A stretch of DNA of 16,520 nucleotides from Elusimicrobiota bacterium (lineage in GTDB: Bacteria > CG03): positions 1 to 16,520 of the forward strand of contig JAGHAG010000131.1 in assembly GCA_021161625.1 (NCBI GenBank). The letters run 5' to 3'. The translations under genes were made by a program, and so were the position numbers. The notes below the pieces were generated by a model that was not told the DNA's origin, did no database searches, and was given only the letters and a program-made list of their open reading frames with translations. Below are positions 1 to 6,529 of the stretch, piece after piece. How positions within the stretch are numbered: position 1 is the stretch's first letter; the number at the start of each line of letters is the position of its first letter.

Positions 1-773
1 AGGTTGATGTGATTGTTCATAATGCAGGATTGATAAGAGGGAAAAAATCTGAGTATTATCTTGTAAATGCAAAGGGGACATACATCCTTGTTGAAAAAGC
101 AAAGAAATTAAAAAATTTAAAAAAATTTATTCTGATATCCTCTCAGGCAGCATCAGGACCTGCTCCTCTTTCCTCACCAAAAAAAGAAACAGACCCTGAA
201 AATCCTGTCTCTGATTATGGAAAAAGCAAACTGCTTGGAGAAAAAATTGTAAAAAAAAGTGGTTTACCTTATATAATTTTAAGGCCCTGCGCTGTTTATG
301 GACCAGGCGACAGAGATATATTTTTTGCATTTCAGCTTGTAAAAAGAGGTTTCGTGCCTCTGCCACAGGGAAAAAGATTTTTAAATCTTGTAAATGTCTT
401 TGATGTTTGTGGGGCAGTACTCCGAGCAGTTGAAGGAAATCTCATAAATGAAACCTTTTTTGTCGCCCATCCTGAAATTTTAACCTATGAGAGTGTGATA
501 AAAAAAATTGCTGAAAAGATGAATAAAAAAATTTTCATTGTAAAAATTCCCGAACCTGTTATTTACTTTTCAAGTATCTTTCTTTCATCTGTTTCGTATA
601 TTACAGGAAAAACCGCTCTTTTAAATGTCCAGAAAATCACAGAAATTAATGCAAAACACTGGATTGTTGATACAACCCGACTTACTGATGTTCTTGGATA
701 CAAACCTGAATTTGACCTTGATAGAGGTGTTGAAATAACTTTAAATTGGTATACTAAAGAGAAATGGTTGTAG
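1..773 (+). CDS. cerR: Extended SDR / NAD-dependent epimerase-like reductase, candidate ceramide reductase, 5' partial
   Basis: The reading frame is open to the left edge (in frame from base 3, VDVIVHNAGLIRG), so the N-terminal NAD(P)-binding glycine motif lies outside the window; the GTG at 9 is not a real start. Visible from that GTG are the NAG motif at the end of the Rossmann half (residues 5-7), an ISSQAASG serine strand (43-50), the catalytic pair Y70 and K74 in SDYGKSK, and RPCAVYGPGD, all typical of extended short-chain dehydrogenases. The protein ends at TAG 771-773. It lies directly upstream of serine palmitoyltransferase and a GNAT acyltransferase, the company kept by the bacterial ceramide reductase CerR, which is thought to reduce the 3-keto group of the sphingoid/ceramide intermediate. 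The family (extended SDR) is seen in the sequence; the substrate is inferred from context. A sugar-nucleotide epimerase or 3-beta-hydroxysteroid-dehydrogenase-like enzyme is the alternative. Confidence 0.65.
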   Translation, partial: VDVIVHNAGLIRGKKSEYYLVNAKGTYILVEKAKKLKNLKKFILISSQAASGPAPLSSPKKETDPENPVSDYGKSKLLGEKIVKKSGLPYIILRPCAVYGPGDRDIFFAFQLVKRGFVPLPQGKRFLNLVNVFDVCGAVLRAVEGNLINETFFVAHPEILTYESVIKKIAEKMNKKIFIVKIPEPVIYFSSIFLSSVSYITGKTALLNVQKITEINAKHWIVDTTRLTDVLGYKPEFDLDRGVEITLNWYTKEKWL

Positions 774-795
774 GAACAAATGCTGGAAAAAGAAA

Positions 796-826
796 ACCCC
801 GTTAGATGTTTACTATCTAACAGGGT
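796..826. repeat. Palindromic element, copy 1 (intergenic)
   Basis: Two 12-base arms, ACCCCGTTAGAT (796-807) and ATCTAACAGGGT (815-826), pair with a single C/A mismatch around a 7-base loop. The same architecture, including the mismatch at the same position and the 7-base loop, recurs at 7139-7169. The element ends 4 bases before the G-rich ribosome binding site (831-837) of the serine palmitoyltransferase gene, so a hairpin here in the mRNA could affect its translation. There is no T tract after it on the plus strand, so it is not an intrinsic terminator for the upstream gene. Confidence 0.85.
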
Positions 827-840
827 AAAAGGGGGAGAAA

Positions 841-2139
841 ATGGATTTGTTTGAGAAGTGTTATAAATTTACAATAGCAAAAGAAATTCAAAAAGCAGGA
901 TTTTATCCCTATTTTCACAAAGTTGAATCAGGACAAAATCCAGTTGTAATCTGTGAAGGGAAAAGAATGATTATGATGGGTTCTAATAACTATCTTGGTC
1001 TTGCATCAAATCAGCGGCTCAAAAATGCATCAATTTTCGCAACACAGAAATATGGAGTAGGTTGTGTTGGCTCAAGATTTTTAAATGGAACTCTTGACCT
1101 TCATGAGCGACTTGAAAAAGAACTTGCTCAGTTTGTTGGAAAGCCCTCTGCCCTTGTCTTTACAACAGGTATGCAGGTAAATCTCGGTGTAATTTCTTCC
1201 CTTGTTGGGAAAAATGACTATATCCTGACTGACAAATACGACCATGCTTCAATCATTGATGGCTGTCGTCTTTCATATGGAAAGATGGTGCGGTTCAAAC
1301 ACAATGATGTTTCAGACCTTGAAAGGGTTCTTGCTTCCCTTCCTGAAGATGCAGGAAAACTTATTGTTATTGATGGTGTTTTTTCAATGGAGGGAGATAT
1401 TGCTCCTTTAAAAGAAATAATTCCTGTTGCAAAAAAATACAGAGCAAGAATTATGGTGGACGATGCTCATGGAATTGGTGTTCTTGGAAAGAATGGACGT
1501 GGCACCTGTAATTACATGGGTGTAACGGATGAGGTGGATTTAATCATGGGAACATTTTCAAAATCTTTTGCCTCTATTGGTGGATTTATTGCAGGTGAAG
1601 AAGACATCATTCATTATATAAAACACAATGCAAGGGCTTTGATTTTTTCAGCAGCACCATCTCCTTCAAATGTTGCAGCAGTTTTAAAGGCACTTGAAAT
1701 TATGAAAAAAAGTGATAGACGTCAGAAGAGACTTTTAAAACTTGCCAATTATATGAGAGACAGATTGAAATCTCTTGGATTTGATACAGGATTTTCAACA
1801 ACTCCAATCATTCCTGTTGTGATTGGCGATGACCTTGCTGCCTTCAAATTCTGGCGGCTTCTTTTCGACAGAGGTGTGTTCACAACTCCGGTTGTTTCTC
1901 CTGCTGTTCCGCCAGGAAGAGCACTTATACGGGTAAGCATTATGGCAACTCATACAAAAAGACATCTTGAGCAGGCTTTAAAAGCATTTTATGAAGCAGG
2001 ACAGGAACTTGGTTTAATTGAAAAAGGGAAAAAATTTGTAAAACCTGAAAAAAGAAGTTTGAAAAGAGGTATTAAAGCAATAAATGTCTGGATGAGGAGA
2101 TTATGGAGATCAAGCAGGTCAAAACAGACAGCCAATTAA
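841..2139 (+). CDS. spt: Serine palmitoyltransferase (PLP-dependent alpha-oxoamine synthase)
   Basis: Condenses L-serine with a long-chain acyl thioester to 3-ketosphinganine, the first step of sphingolipid synthesis. The 432-residue protein has the whole alpha-oxoamine synthase layout: substrate region GSNNYLGL (47-54), GSRFLNGTLDLHERLE (77-92), the PLP-stacking histidine H135 in DKYDHAS, DGVFSMEGD (178-186), the PLP-contacting DDAH (207-210) and the Schiff-base lysine K241 in GTFSKSFASIGG. GSRFLNGTLDLH, FKHND and DGVFSMEGD resemble Bacteroides-type serine palmitoyltransferase more than 8-amino-7-oxononanoate synthase or 2-amino-3-ketobutyrate ligase. The start ATG follows GGGGGAG at 831-837. 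The last roughly 35 residues form a basic, Trp/Arg/Lys-rich tail beyond the usual end of the family, and the gene overlaps the next one by 37 bases. Fold certain; the SPT call over AONS rests on motif resemblance plus neighbours. Confidence 0.87.
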   Translation: MDLFEKCYKFTIAKEIQKAGFYPYFHKVESGQNPVVICEGKRMIMMGSNNYLGLASNQRLKNASIFATQKYGVGCVGSRFLNGTLDLHERLEKELAQFVGKPSALVFTTGMQVNLGVISSLVGKNDYILTDKYDHASIIDGCRLSYGKMVRFKHNDVSDLERVLASLPEDAGKLIVIDGVFSMEGDIAPLKEIIPVAKKYRARIMVDDAHGIGVLGKNGRGTCNYMGVTDEVDLIMGTFSKSFASIGGFIAGEEDIIHYIKHNARALIFSAAPSPSNVAAVLKALEIMKKSDRRQKRLLKLANYMRDRLKSLGFDTGFSTTPIIPVVIGDDLAAFKFWRLLFDRGVFTTPVVSPAVPPGRALIRVSIMATHTKRHLEQALKAFYEAGQELGLIEKGKKFVKPEKRSLKRGIKAINVWMRRLWRSSRSKQTAN

Positions 2140-3212
2140 AGGAGTTTATAGAACTTCCTTTTGAAATTTATAAAAAAGACCCATACTGGGTTCCACCTCT
2201 GAAAGTTGAGGTGAAAGAACTTCTGTCTCGGAAAAATCCCTTCTGGAAACACGCACAGAAAATTCTTTTTGTTGCATACAAAAATGGCAAACCTGCTGGA
2301 AGAATTGCAGGAATTGTGGACAATAATCACAACAAATTTCACAGTGAAAAATGTGGATTTTTTGGCTTTTTTGAGTGCATTGAAGATGCTGCTGTTTCAA
2401 AAGCACTTTTTGAAAATGTTTTTGACTGGCTTAAGAATAAAGGCATAGGAATCGTAAGGGGACCGATGAATCCATCAACAAATGACGAATGCGGTCTTTT
2501 GATTGAGGGATTTGATGACCCGCCAAAAATTATGATGCCATACAATCCGCCGTATTATATTGATTTTATTCAGGATGCAGGTTTTGTAAAAGCAAAAGAC
2601 CTTCTTGCTTTTATTATGGATGTAAAAAAAGGACCAATAAATCGGCTCCTGCCTCTTGCAGAAAGAATTTTAAGAAGAAATCCAAAACTTTCTGTGAGAA
2701 AACTTAACAAAAAAAGATTTGAGGAAGAGGTTAACATAATTATGGATATCTATAATTCTGCCTGGGAGAAAAACTGGGGTTTTGTGCCAATGACAGAAGA
2801 TGAAATTTTATATCTTGGTGGAAAATTAAAACAAATTGTTGATGAAGACATCCTGTGGATTGCTTTTTATGATGGAGACCCTGCAGGTTTTCTTATGGCT
2901 CTGCCTGATGTAAATGAGGCACTGAAAAAGATAAATGGAAAACTTAACCCCATTTCTCTTCTGAAACTTCTTTACTGGGCAAAAAAAATAAAAACTTTAC
3001 GACTTCTTACACTTGGTGTTAAAAGACAATATCACAAAATTGGATTGGATGTGCTTCTTTACACAAAGTCCCTTGAGGCATCTTTGAAAAAGGGATATGA
3101 AAAATGTGAATTTTCATGGATTCTTGAAGACAACATCCCAACAATAAGAGCAGCAGAACTTATGGCAGGCAAAATATATAAAAAATACCGAATTTTTGAA
3201 AAAACTTTGTGA
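2103..3212 (+). CDS. bcerS: GNAT-superfamily acyltransferase, candidate bacterial ceramide synthase
   Basis: A 369-residue protein with the conserved blocks of a large GNAT-like family often found beside serine palmitoyltransferase: DPYWVPPL (26-33), GRIAGIVDNNHNKFH (66-80), GFFGFFEC (85-92), RGPMNPSTNDECG (119-131) and MMPYNPPYY (144-152). The C-terminal half (about 190-369) also looks GNAT-like, suggesting a double acetyltransferase fold. In Caulobacter an acyltransferase of the GNAT superfamily, bCerS, N-acylates the sphingoid base to make ceramide; this gene following an SDR and SPT fits that role. The start ATG is preceded by GAGGAG three bases upstream, inside the end of the SPT gene. 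It overlaps the following gene in a GTGA junction. Not eukaryotic-type (TLC-domain) ceramide synthase. The family is recognised from motif memory; the acyl-CoA or acyl-ACP donor cannot be told from sequence. Confidence 0.68.
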   Translation: MEIKQVKTDSQLKEFIELPFEIYKKDPYWVPPLKVEVKELLSRKNPFWKHAQKILFVAYKNGKPAGRIAGIVDNNHNKFHSEKCGFFGFFECIEDAAVSKALFENVFDWLKNKGIGIVRGPMNPSTNDECGLLIEGFDDPPKIMMPYNPPYYIDFIQDAGFVKAKDLLAFIMDVKKGPINRLLPLAERILRRNPKLSVRKLNKKRFEEEVNIIMDIYNSAWEKNWGFVPMTEDEILYLGGKLKQIVDEDILWIAFYDGDPAGFLMALPDVNEALKKINGKLNPISLLKLLYWAKKIKTLRLLTLGVKRQYHKIGLDVLLYTKSLEASLKKGYEKCEFSWILEDNIPTIRAAELMAGKIYKKYRIFEKTL

Positions 3213-3703
3213 GGGAAAAATTTTCTTTTTCTGGAATAAATCCAAAGATTGTCCTGATAAAAAAGGAAAGTGAAACACGCACACACATTGTTTTAAAACT
3301 TCTGGCATACCTTATGTTTGGTGGAAAGTTATCTGTTGAAAAAAAAGTAAAATCAAAATACAAACCTGACCTTGTCTTTGAGGATGAAAAAAAAGGTATC
3401 TGGGTTGAATGCGGGGCTGTGAGTGAAAAGAAACTTCTTCATCTCAAAAAACATTCAGATAGATTTGACTTTTACTTTTTTAAAAAAGACATAGAAGAGG
3501 GGAAAAATTTTTCTGATGTTTTAAAGAAATTTTCCTTTAATGCTATTGTTTATGCATTTGAAAAAAATTTTGTTAAAAAAATATCTGAAAATCTCTACAG
3601 AAACAACTCACTGAAATACAAAATTGACAGAGAATTTAAAATTGAAATAAACGGAATAAAAATAAAATCAAAAATTTATACAAATGCCTTAAACGCCATT
3701 TAA
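3209..3703 (+). CDS. Small PD-(D/E)XK-fold protein resembling YaeQ
   Basis: A 164-residue, lysine-rich protein starting at GTG 3209, which overlaps the stop of the acyltransferase gene (GTGA), so translation is probably coupled; there is no clear Shine-Dalgarno sequence. The pattern HIVLKLLAYLMF (26-37), KPDLVFED (52-59), GIWVECG (63-69) and a following KKLLHLKKHSDRFDFYFF strand matches the arrangement of YaeQ and RecB-like nuclease folds: an acidic residue after proline (D54) followed by a second acidic residue (E67) in a hydrophobic strand. The usual lysine two residues after E67 is replaced (E-C-G), so nuclease activity is doubtful. It ends two bases before the convergent stop of ilvD. Its biological role, and why it is translationally linked to a lipid gene, are unknown. 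Family assignment is tentative. Confidence 0.55.
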   Translation: MREKFSFSGINPKIVLIKKESETRTHIVLKLLAYLMFGGKLSVEKKVKSKYKPDLVFEDEKKGIWVECGAVSEKKLLHLKKHSDRFDFYFFKKDIEEGKNFSDVLKKFSFNAIVYAFEKNFVKKISENLYRNNSLKYKIDREFKIEINGIKIKSKIYTNALNAI

Positions 3704-3705
3704 GT

Positions 3706-5355
3706 TTACTGCAAAATTGCACCTTTTGATGCAGATGTTACAAATCTTCGGTATCTTTCAAGCCATCCTGAAACTTTCTTTTTCTTTATTTTTAATTTTT
3801 TCTTTCTTTCTGAAAGTTCGCAAGCGGAGAGCCGAACCTCCAGTTTTCTTCTGTCAATATCAATCAGAATTTCATCTCCATCTTTTAAAAGGGCAATGGG
3901 CCCTCCTTCTGCTGCTTCAGGTGAAATGTGCCCCACACAGGGGCCCCTTGTTCCGCCTGAAAACCTTCCATCTGTGATAAGGGCAACTGACTTTGCAAGT
4001 CCCATTCCCATTATTGCAGAAGTTGGAGAAAGCATCTCCCTCATACCAGGGCCGCCTTTTGGACCTTCGTATCTTATCACAACAACATCTCCCTTTTTTA
4101 TTTTTCCTGCAAGAATTTCCTTCATTGCATCTTCTTCACACTCAAAAACTCTTGCTTTGCCTTTAAATTTTCTTACGGATTTGTCAACCGCACTCTGTTT
4201 TATAACAGCACCGAGAGGAGCGAGATTGCCTTTTAAAATTGCAATACCGCCTTCTTTGTGGTATGCCCTGCTTAATGGTCTTATCACATCATCGTCATAT
4301 ATTTCAGCACTTTTTGCAATTTTTTTAATCGGTATTCCTGAAACAGTTTTATTTTCCTTTAAAACTGGTAGCAATCTTTTTAACACTCCTGGAATACCAC
4401 CTGCAAACTCAAGGTCTTCCATAAAATACTCACCACCGGGTCTTATGTTTGTGATGTGTGGAACTTTTCTGCTTAAAATGTCAAAAATTTCAATATCAAG
4501 TTCAATTCCTGCATCATGCGCAATTGCAGGAAGATGCAGAACCGTATTTGTTGAACCACCAAGAGCCAGGTCCAGAACAACTGCATTGTGAAAAGCATTT
4601 TTATTCAAAATATCCCTTGTTTTTATGTTTTTCTTCACGAGTTCAACAATTTTCTTTCCCGATTCATAAGCAATTCTCTTTTTCTTGGCACTGACAGCAA
4701 GAGCAGTTGCACATCCCGGTAAACTCATTCCCATTGCCTCAATAAGACAGGCGGTTGTGTTTGCAGTATACATTCCCTGACAGGAACCTGCACCAGGACA
4801 GGCATTTATTTCAAGCGCTTCAAGTTCTGATGTAGAGATTTTTCCTGCCTGATAAAGCCCCACTGCCTCAAATGTGTCTCTTACAAGTGAAAGCCTTCTT
4901 TTTTTATAATTTCCCGAAAGCATCGGACCTGCTGTTACAACAATTGCGGGAATGTTCAGACGGGCAGCAGCCATAAGCATTCCTGGATTTATCTTGTCGC
5001 AGTCAGTCAAAAGAACAAGACCATCAAGAGCATGTGCCTCTGCAATGGATTCAATTTCATCTGCAATGAGTTCTCTTGATGGAAGCGAGTAAAACATTCC
5101 TTTATGACCCATTGCAATACCATCGCAAATTGCAGGAACGCCAAAGATAAAAGAAACACCCCCACCTGCATATATGCCCTTCTCTATTGCTCTTTCAAGG
5201 TCCCTCATGCCAACATGACCAGGAACAAGGTCAGAAAAACTTGAAGCAATTCCTATAAATGGCTTTCTCATTGCATCTTTTGGAATTCCTGTTCCATAAA
5301 GAAGCGCCCTGTTTGGAGTCCTTTCAATTCCTTTTTTAATTTTCAAACTTTTCAT
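3706..5355 (-). CDS. ilvD: Dihydroxy-acid dehydratase
   Basis: Dehydrates 2,3-dihydroxy-isovalerate and 2,3-dihydroxy-3-methylvalerate to the 2-oxo acids in valine and isoleucine synthesis. The 549 residues are full family length. Visible are D78 in ICDGIAMGHKGM, the cluster cysteine and metal-binding lysine in TDCDKINPGM (C119, K121), ACPGAGSCQGMYTANT with C192, and the C-terminal DGRFSGGTRGPCVGH substrate loop. The first-cysteine position found in many [2Fe-2S] family members (xPCN) is VPGHVGM here, as in the E. coli-type enzyme, which hints at an oxygen-sensitive cluster. The start at 5355 is chosen because AGGAGGT lies just upstream (5359-5365) and MKSLKIKKGIERTPNRALL is the normal N-terminus; a longer frame to 5409 would translate the heptamer repeat. 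No other branched-chain synthesis gene is nearby. Ends convergently, two bases from the upstream plus-strand gene. Confidence 0.95.
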   Translation of the reverse strand: MKSLKIKKGIERTPNRALLYGTGIPKDAMRKPFIGIASSFSDLVPGHVGMRDLERAIEKGIYAGGGVSFIFGVPAICDGIAMGHKGMFYSLPSRELIADEIESIAEAHALDGLVLLTDCDKINPGMLMAAARLNIPAIVVTAGPMLSGNYKKRRLSLVRDTFEAVGLYQAGKISTSELEALEINACPGAGSCQGMYTANTTACLIEAMGMSLPGCATALAVSAKKKRIAYESGKKIVELVKKNIKTRDILNKNAFHNAVVLDLALGGSTNTVLHLPAIAHDAGIELDIEIFDILSRKVPHITNIRPGGEYFMEDLEFAGGIPGVLKRLLPVLKENKTVSGIPIKKIAKSAEIYDDDVIRPLSRAYHKEGGIAILKGNLAPLGAVIKQSAVDKSVRKFKGKARVFECEEDAMKEILAGKIKKGDVVVIRYEGPKGGPGMREMLSPTSAIMGMGLAKSVALITDGRFSGGTRGPCVGHISPEAAEGGPIALLKDGDEILIDIDRRKLEVRLSACELSERKKKLKIKKKKVSGWLERYRRFVTSASKGAILQ

Positions 5356-5358
5356 ATT

Positions 5359-5365
5359 ACCTCCT
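5359..5365 (-). promoter_or_regulatory. Shine-Dalgarno sequence deciding the ilvD start
   Basis: AGGAGGT on the minus strand, three bases before ATG 5355. It argues against the in-frame ATG at 5409, whose extra 18 codons come from repeat sequence and lack family similarity. Confidence 0.8.
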
Positions 5366-5381
5366 GCCGATACACTCCCAA

Positions 5382-5416
5382 CGTCCTCTATCCTCTGTCC
5401 TCTTTCCACTATCCTC
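5382..5416 (-). repeat. Degenerate heptamer repeat tract A
   Basis: Read on the minus strand this is five units in 7-base phase: GAGGATA, GTGGAAA, GAGGACA, GAGGATA, GAGGACG, flanked by looser units (GTGACAA at 5425-5431). A stretch of 27 bases matches tract B at 16473-16499 with one difference. It fills the gap between ilvD and the helix-hairpin-helix gene. Confidence 0.85.
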
Positions 5417-5455
5417 TTTTCTACTTGTCACTTTATTTTCTTGTCTTTTTTTATT

Positions 5456-5959
5456 CTAAAACCTTACTTTTCTTTTAATTTTGTTTATAAGGGTTCTATC
5501 CATTCCAGGGAGACCTTCAAGTTCTTCAAGTTCCCAGATTTCCCCGGATTGTTCCCTGTAACTTACAATTGCTTTTGCAGTTTTTGCAGGGATTTGCAAA
5601 AATCTCATCAAATCCTGATACGATGCTTTGTTTATATTGATTTTTCCGTCTTTAACAGGTTCTTCATCAAATTCTTCATCCTCAATCTGTTTTTTTGACT
5701 CTTTTATTCTTCCTGAGGAAATATCTTCAAGTTCAATAACCTCTCCCTGAGAAAAAGATGAAGCAGGCAGGAGTTTTTCAACAGAAACCTCTTTTGCAAC
5801 CTCAATCTTCGGCACTTCAAGAATTGGTGTTATTTTGTGCTTCTGTTTTTTTGTTTCCTGTGTTTTAAAGTAAAACATTATTGCAACAAACGAAAGAAAT
5901 ATACTCAAAAGAATTGTTACACTTTGCTTTGGAGTTAATGGAGCGTTTCCTATTCTCAT
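5456..5959 (-). CDS. Membrane-anchored helix-hairpin-helix (ComEA-like) protein
   Basis: A 167-residue protein with one N-terminal membrane segment (about 13-30, VTILLSIFLSFVAIMFYF), a charged low-complexity linker (31-105) and a C-terminal pair of helix-hairpin-helix motifs beginning ININKASYQDLMRFLQIP (107-124) and ending ELEGLPGMDRTLINKIKRKV. This is the layout of ComEA, the DNA receptor of competence pilus systems, and of ComEA-like or T2SS-associated HhH proteins. The first hairpin is LQIPAKTAKAIV instead of the usual LPGIG, so DNA binding by that hairpin may be weakened. No other competence gene is present in the window. The ATG at 5959 has no obvious ribosome binding site. DNA binding is inferred from the family; the topology is read directly. 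Confidence 0.75.
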   Translation of the reverse strand: MRIGNAPLTPKQSVTILLSIFLSFVAIMFYFKTQETKKQKHKITPILEVPKIEVAKEVSVEKLLPASSFSQGEVIELEDISSGRIKESKKQIEDEEFDEEPVKDGKININKASYQDLMRFLQIPAKTAKAIVSYREQSGEIWELEELEGLPGMDRTLINKIKRKVRF

Positions 5960-6038
5960 ACAGAAATTCTATCAATAATCGCAAAACTTTTCAACCCAGC
6001 AAATCAGGATTCAGCCGTAAAAAATGAAAATTAACCTG

Positions 6039-6080
6039 CATTATTCAGCAGTTTAAGGCGGAAGTGAAATCATTATTCAG
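6039..6080. repeat. Two direct copies of CATTATTCAG in the 5960-6121 gap
   Basis: Identical decamers at 6039-6048 and 6071-6080, 32 bases apart (three helical turns), inside the 162-base gap between the NifX-family gene and the HhH gene. They could be paired protein-binding sites for the HhH gene, or chance in AT-rich sequence. A TATAAT on the minus strand at 6099-6104 lacks a convincing -35 partner. I see nothing else in this gap. Confidence 0.3.
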
Positions 6081-6121
6081 TGCTGATATATTCTAGATAT
6101 TATAATTCTGAAATAGACATT

Positions 6122-6529
6122 TTATTTTTTCAAAACCAGATGGCTTCTTCCTTCTCCCTTATTTTTTTCTGCATCTATTAAAGCGATATTCTTCCGCACA
6201 ATATCCAATGCATCCTCTATGCTATCCACTCTCGCAACAACGCAGACAAATTTTTTCTTCATCCTAACTATATTCGGCCCAAATCTTTTCCCAACAATTA
6301 CATCAATACCTTTTAAAATAGAACTAACAACTGCAGCTTTAGCAGGGTCACCATGAATAAGCGTTTCATCCTCTTGAAATTTTGGATTATCTCTCTTTTC
6401 AATAAATTCCACTCCTTTATTGGAAATTTTATAAATAAAAAAAACTTTTGCCTTTCCCACATGATTATCATTTAAATTCTTCCCATCATCAGTTCCAAAA
6501 GCAACTAAAAGATTTATTTCTTTATTCAT
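6122..6529 (-). CDS. NifX/NifB-C-terminal-like dinitrogenase cofactor-family protein
   Basis: A 135-residue single-domain protein of the Mo-Fe cofactor-binding family (PF02579 type). Motifs: VAFGTDDG near the start, the conserved histidine H23 in NDNHVGKAKVFFIY, the middle ILKGIDVIVGKRFGPNIV (71-88) and CVVARVDSIEDAL. Members outside nitrogen fixation are widespread in anaerobes and are thought to bind iron or Fe-S/Mo-Fe cofactors; no other nitrogenase gene is here, so nitrogen fixation is not implied. The start ATG shares one base with the stop of the upstream MBL gene (TAATG), indicating translational coupling. Family assignment is firm; role unknown. Confidence 0.85.
   Translation of the reverse strand: MNKEINLLVAFGTDDGKNLNDNHVGKAKVFFIYKISNKGVEFIEKRDNPKFQEDETLIHGDPAKAAVVSSILKGIDVIVGKRFGPNIVRMKKKFVCVVARVDSIEDALDIVRKNIALIDAEKNKGEGRSHLVLKK

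Noticed and set aside
796..826. Intrinsic terminator after the SDR gene
   Set aside because: The hairpin is followed by AAAAGGGGG on the plus strand, with no T run, and the same structure occurs within a coding sequence elsewhere.
841..2139. Biotin synthesis enzyme BioF, given bioY in the window
   Set aside because: Motifs and neighbours fit serine palmitoyltransferase better, and bioY is 11 kb away in an unrelated unit.
3896..4591. 231-codon open frame on the plus strand opposite ilvD
   Set aside because: It is antisense to strongly conserved IlvD sequence, low-complexity in composition, and shows no known motif.
6122..6529. Evidence for nitrogen fixation
   Set aside because: The NifX-type domain is widespread outside nif clusters and no nifHDK, nifB radical-SAM part or other nif gene is present.
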